A stretch of DNA of 64,000 nucleotides from Xanthomonas melonis (GTDB taxonomy: Bacteria; Pseudomonadota; Gammaproteobacteria; Xanthomonadales; Xanthomonadaceae), in the NCBI RefSeq assembly GCF_020783655.1, contig NZ_JAJGQH010000002.1:186001-250000 (forward strand), written 5' to 3'. The notes below the pieces were generated by a model that saw only the letters and a program-made list of their open reading frames with translations, had not been told where the DNA came from and searched no databases. Position numbers and translations under genes: made by a program. Of this stretch, positions 60,701-64,000 are shown piece after piece; position 1 is the first letter of the stretch; every line of letters starts with the position of its first letter.

Positions 60701-63700
60701 CGGTGGAGAAATCGCCGGAGGCTTCGGTCGGCAACAGGCCGAGCAAGGCGCCGCCGACCGACACGCTGTTGTAGCCACTGGCCACGCTGCCCTGGCCTGC
60801 CGCGATGCTGTAGGCGCCGGTGGCGCTGGCATCGCCGCCCACGGCGACCGCGCTGGAGCCGCTGGCAGTGCTGAAGTTACCCAGGGCCGTGCTGTTGAAA
60901 CCGCTGGCGGTGGAGTAGCCGCCCAGTGCGGTGGAATAGTTGGCGGTGGCCTCGGCGCCGAAACCGAATGCAGCAGCGCTGGTGCCGTTGGCGACGCTTT
61001 CCGCACCGACCGCAGTGGCCGATTCGCCATTGGCGCTGGCGAAATACCCCACCGCGGTGGATTCGCTGCCCTCGGCCTCGCTCAACGCGCCGGCAGCCAG
61101 CGAACCGTCGCCATAGGCGCCGGCCGCCGCACCCAGCGCGGTGCTCTGCGCACCGGCCGCTTCGCTTTCCCCGCCCACCGCCACGGCGTAGTCGCCGCCG
61201 GCCTGGCTGAGCGCGCCGTTGGACACGCTGCTGAAACCGCTGGCAACGGCGTTGTAGCCGGCCGCGCTGGCGTATTGCGCACTGGCGCTGGCACCGCTAC
61301 CGATCGCCACCGCACCGATGGCAGTGGCCTGGCTGCTGGCGCCGAAGGCGCTGCTGTAATCGCCGTCCGCCGTCGCGTCGGAACCGGACGCCGTCGCATC
61401 CTCGCCCTGCGCCACGGCCGTGCCTGCGCCGGTGCCGGCATACAGGCGCGCGGTATTTTCGGCAGCGCCAGCCACGGCATTGAGCTGGTCCAGGTTCACC
61501 GCATCGGTACCTTCGGTACCGGCCGCCACGTTGGTGATCTGACGCTCGCCGCCGACCGTGCCCACCGACACCGTGTTGGCGCGATCGGCGAGCGAGCCTG
61601 CGCCCAGCGCGACGCTGTTGTCGGCAGGGGTGTACGCATCGCTGCCGAGGCTGACGCTCTGCGCGCCCGAAGCGTTGGATTGCCAGCCCAGCGCGACGCT
61701 CTCGTCGCCACCCGCGTAGGATTGGCCGCCAAGCGACGTGGCGGCCTGGCCAGCCGCGACTGCATAGGTGCCCACAGCGATCGACGCGAGGTTGGTTGCA
61801 GACGCATTCGCGCCCAGCGCCGTGCTGTCATCGCCGTAGGCGACACTTTCGGTACCGATGGCGGTGCCACCGTTACCCCACGCCACACTGGCAAGGCCCA
61901 GCGCGGTCGACGCGGTCCCGTTGCCGATGCTGTCGTAGCCGATCGCCGTTGCACCGCGCTCATTTGCGACGCTGTAGCCGCCGACGGCAGTGCTGGAAGC
62001 TCCCAGTGCCCTGCTGTCGGCACCGAGCGCGGTAGCGTGGATACCGCTGGCGCTGCTGTAGGCCCCCACCGCCGTGGCGTAGACGTCGCTGGCGCTAGCG
62101 TAGCTGCCAACGGCTGCGGCACCCGTCGCAGCGGCCTGACTGCTTGCACCGAATGCAATGCTTTCGTCGCCCGACACGTTGCTGGAGGCGCCCAGCGCAA
62201 CGCTGTCGGTGCCGCCGGCATTGCTCTGCGCACCGATCGCGATCGCACGTTCGCCGCCACTGAAGGTGGTGTTACCGATCGCAATGGAGCCCGTACCACC
62301 GGCACCCGTACTGAAGCCCAGCGCCACGCTGCCCTCGCCGTACGCGGTACTCTCCGCACCGACCGAGGTGCTGGTGTCGCCCCATGCCACGCTGGCGAAG
62401 CCCAACGCGGTGGATTCGAGCCCGTTGCCGATGCTTTCGAAACCGATCGCGGTGGCGCCGCGGCCTTCGGCCACGCTGGTGCTGCCGACCGCCGTGCCAT
62501 AGAAGCCCGACGCCGTGCTGTCCGCGCCCAGCGCGGTGGCGTAGCGATCGCTGGCGATGCTGTTGAAGCCCACCGCGGTGGCATTGTTGAAATTGGCCAC
62601 CGCACCGCTGCCGACGGCGGTGGTGTTGATGTCCGATGCAATGCTGCTGGAACCCAGCGCAGTGCTGTAATCGCTCAGCGCCGACGCGTTGGAACCGGCC
62701 GCCACGCTGTCGACACCTTCGGCAAGCGCACTGCCGTCGCCGGTGGCAGCGAAGCTGCGGGCCGTGGCCGAGGCCACATCGGACACCGCGGTGAGCTGCT
62801 GCAGGTTCACCGCGTCGGTGTCCTCGGTACCGGCAGCGACGTTGGTGATCTGACGCTCGGCGCCGGCTGCGCCCACCGACACCGTATCGGCGCGGGTGGC
62901 CACCGAATTGGCGCCCAGCGCCACCGAGTTTGCGCCGCGCGCGGTGCTGTAGCTGCCCAGTGCGGTACTCAAGTCGCCGCTGGCCCAGGATTCCGGGCCT
63001 ATCGCCGTGGCCTGCTCACCCGGCGCGTAGGCGAAGTAACCCACGGCGGTGGCGTTGGTCCCCGACGCTTCGCTCAGCGTACCGGTCGCCGTCGTGTTGG
63101 TGCCCGAAGCGATCGCGCCGGCGCCCAGCGCCGTCGACGCTTCGCCGCTGGCCTGGGTCTGCACGAAGAAGCCCAGCCCTGGAATCAGATCAACCGGACC
63201 GCCCACTGCGGTGCTGCTGGTACCGCTGGCGCTGGTCTGGGTGCCGACGGCAGTGGCGTAGTCGCCGCCGGCATTGGCCACCGCACCGAAGGCGGAGGCT
63301 TGCGCGCCAGCGGCATAGGCGCCGACACCAAAGGACGATGCTGCAAAACCGTCGGCGCTGGCGCTGGCACCGACCGCAGTGCCGCCTACCCCGGCGCTAG
63401 TGGCACCGGTGGTCACGGGCACGCCGCCGTTGGTGACCAACGGCTCGCCGTCTGCATTCACCGCCGCGCCGCCAACGGCCACGCTGGCCGGGCCGTTGGC
63501 CTGTGCGTTGTGGCCGAACGCCGCGCTGTTCTGTCCGGCCGCCAGCGCGTTGGCGCCCACGGCGGTGGCATTTTCCGCCACGGCATTGGCACCGGTTCCC
63601 AAGGCGACGGTCGCCGTGCCGATCGCATTGGCAGCATCGCCTGCAGCCAGCGCGCTGTCGCCTTCGACATAGGCGCCAACGCTGTCCTGACCCGCGCTTG

Positions 63701-64000
63701 CCTTGAAGAACGTAGCGGTGTCTTCAGCCACATCGGCCACGCCCTGCAACTGCGCGACATTCACCGCGTCGGTCGCATTGACACCGGCGGCCAGGTTGGT
63801 GATGCGGCGCGTCGCGGGGCCGCCGCGGCCATTGCCACTGCCGATCGACACCACGTCGTCTTCGTGGGTACGCGAGCCTGCGCCCAGCGCGACCGAATTG
63901 GCGCCAGTGACGCCGGCATTGGCGCCCAGCGCCACGCCGTTCTCGCCAGCCTGGCGGACGAAGCTGTTGTAGCCGATGGCCACGGCGTTTTCACCAATGG
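57783..64000 (-). CDS. Trimeric autotransporter adhesin, YadA/XadA type (5' end outside window)
   Basis: A surface adhesin of which the last 2,072 residues are visible; start and signal peptide lie beyond the right edge. Most of it is YadA-head repeat (units such as S-x-A-x-G and T-A-L-G about every 14 residues), broken by seven neck/stalk connectors with I-T-N-V-A-A-G-T-x-x-T-D-A-V-N. These connectors lie near 63738-63828, 62771-62862, 61465-61555, 60475-60566, 59318-59413, 58815-58910 and 58105-58195. A short coiled coil then leads to the C-terminal membrane anchor (about the last 90 residues), ending V-G-A-G-F-G-W. The anchor forms a trimeric barrel that exports the passenger. Confidence 0.93.
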   Translation of the reverse strand, partial: IGENAVAIGYNSFVRQAGENGVALGANAGVTGANSVALGAGSRTHEDDVVSIGSGNGRGGPATRRITNLAAGVNATDAVNVAQLQGVADVAEDTATFFKASAGQDSVGAYVEGDSALAAGDAANAIGTATVALGTGANAVAENATAVGANALAAGQNSAAFGHNAQANGPASVAVGGAAVNADGEPLVTNGGVPVTTGATSAGVGGTAVGASASADGFAASSFGVGAYAAGAQASAFGAVANAGGDYATAVGTQTSASGTSSTAVGGPVDLIPGLGFFVQTQASGEASTALGAGAIASGTNTTATGTLSEASGTNATAVGYFAYAPGEQATAIGPESWASGDLSTALGSYSTARGANSVALGANSVATRADTVSVGAAGAERQITNVAAGTEDTDAVNLQQLTAVSDVASATARSFAATGDGSALAEGVDSVAAGSNASALSDYSTALGSSSIASDINTTAVGSGAVANFNNATAVGFNSIASDRYATALGADSTASGFYGTAVGSTSVAEGRGATAIGFESIGNGLESTALGFASVAWGDTSTSVGAESTAYGEGSVALGFSTGAGGTGSIAIGNTTFSGGERAIAIGAQSNAGGTDSVALGASSNVSGDESIAFGASSQAAATGAAAVGSYASASDVYATAVGAYSSASGIHATALGADSRALGASSTAVGGYSVANERGATAIGYDSIGNGTASTALGLASVAWGNGGTAIGTESVAYGDDSTALGANASATNLASIAVGTYAVAAGQAATSLGGQSYAGGDESVALGWQSNASGAQSVSLGSDAYTPADNSVALGAGSLADRANTVSVGTVGGERQITNVAAGTEGTDAVNLDQLNAVAGAAENTARLYAGTGAGTAVAQGEDATASGSDATADGDYSSAFGASSQATAIGAVAIGSGASASAQYASAAGYNAVASGFSSVSNGALSQAGGDYAVAVGGESEAAGAQSTALGAAAGAYGDGSLAAGALSEAEGSESTAVGYFASANGESATAVGAESVANGTSAAAFGFGAEATANYSTALGGYSTASGFNSTALGNFSTASGSSAVAVGGDASATGAYSIAAGQGSVASGYNSVSVGGALLGLLPTEASGDFSTAVGGAAWAPGLNSTALGNFAESSGEGSVALGADSVADRDFAVSVGSAGNERQITNVAAGTQGTDAVNLDQLNAVAEAGQATSKYFQASGSDDSDAGAYVEGDNALAAGEGANAIGDRSTALGSGAQAVADASTALGVSALANGAGSAAVGSNAQALGENSSAVGSNAQASDIGATANGAGAQAVSTYTTALGSEAVASDNQATAVGFRGTASGVASAAFGGYSQSTGRLSSALGYGAEALSDYSTAVGASARAAGVSAVAVGEFSEATGAESVAVGGSTFGGFIPARASGTGAAAFGAGAWATDDYTTAIGWNSYADGANASALGQSAAALADNTLAVGGGSRADAVGASVIGVDGSATGINSTGVGRQVNVIGENAVSVGYNSFVRQSAVNGVALGANAGATGANSVALGAGSRTYEADTVSIGSGNGRGGPATRRIVNVSDGQAATDAVNKGQLDALSADVQTTSSMFKTTGDAVATANGERSTAAGSGAAATGARSVAIASGSRASATGASAMGVDSSASGINSTAMGRQTNSIGENGVALGYNSFVRESGSNAVALGANAGASGADSVALGSGSRTYDANTVSVGSGNGRGGPATRRIVNVGAGAIADASTDAINGGQLFQSLSNAASFLGGGAAIGAQGVFVAPTYVIQGASYNNVGAALTALDSRVSELDGRSVAMAPRPTPPSNTGVPVAPVSTPVSNVSAGVQGTPTAAVVGAITPAATPTVVGNAAVANHVTGTAIGNNAYAHGPNDTAIGSNARVNADGSTAVGANTQIAAAATNAVALGEGAQVAAASGTAIGQGARATAQGAVALGQGSVADRANTVSVGSVGGERQVANVAAGTRATDAVNKGQLDSGVAAANSYTDSRYSAMADSFQSYQGDIEDRLRRQNRRLDRQGAMSSAMLNMSASVAGIASQNRIGAGVGFQNGESALSVGYQRAISPRATLTVGGALSGDDRSIGVGAGFGW

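Noticed and set aside
57783-64000. CRISPR-like or tandem DNA repeat in the adhesin region
   Set aside because: The periodicity is protein-level YadA-head repeat with variable codons, not short identical repeats with unique spacers.

Overview
The window comes from a high-GC gammaproteobacterium and almost certainly from a Xanthomonas species. The main reasons are the xps-type type II secretion operon in the order E-F-G-H-I-J-K-L-M-N-D, an Ax21-family outer-membrane protein, a glyA-nrdR-ribD / ribE-ribBX-ribH-nusB-thiL neighbourhood, the abundance of TonB-dependent and secreted proteins, and intergenic heptamer arrays of the (CGGGANN)n kind. I cannot name the species. No rRNA, tRNA, CRISPR array, insertion sequence or prophage was recognised.

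Region 1 (1-14.2 kb) is core metabolism, mostly on the minus strand. A secreted CocE-like hydrolase is cut by the left edge. Next come thiL, nusB and ribH, then ribBX and ribE behind an FMN riboswitch. An Ax21 paralogue on the plus strand separates these from ribD, a GNAT acetyltransferase, nrdR and glyA. An RcnB-like protein, ettA (plus), peptide deformylase and an ArsC-type reductase follow. The RibB protein carries a C-terminal domain that has lost the zinc cysteines of GTP cyclohydrolase II.

Region 2 (14.2-19.3 kb, plus strand) is a tandem duplication of a two-gene cassette. Each copy encodes a small secreted protein whose last 8 bases overlap the start of a secreted HExxH metalloprotease with an inserted PA domain. 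I regard this as the least described system in the window.

Region 3 (19.3-38.2 kb, minus strand) makes cell-surface polysaccharide. It holds a cellulose synthase operon bcsD-bcsP-bcsA-bcsB-bcsZ-bcsC, then pncB. A four-gene cluster resembling the Xanthomonas xag biofilm-glycan genes follows, with an outer-membrane barrel, an MshEN-domain glycosyltransferase, a polytopic membrane protein and a lipoprotein glycosidase. A rhamnosyltransferase-like GT2 enzyme ends the region. BcsA (PilZ), the glycosyltransferase (MshEN) and XpsE (MshEN-like N-domain) all carry domains of families that sense cyclic di-GMP.

Region 4 (38.2-43.6 kb, plus strand) is a likely self-regulated vitamin-uptake operon: APH-type kinase, TonB-dependent receptor, PnuC-type transporter and GntR/UTRA regulator. 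A TGGTCTATACCA operator-like site lies 44 bases before the first gene.

Region 5 (43.6-64 kb, minus strand) is secretion and adhesion. The complete xps operon is translationally coupled to a downstream glycosyltransferase-like gene. It is preceded by a secreted subtilisin-family protease and by more than 2,000 residues of a trimeric autotransporter adhesin that runs off the right edge.
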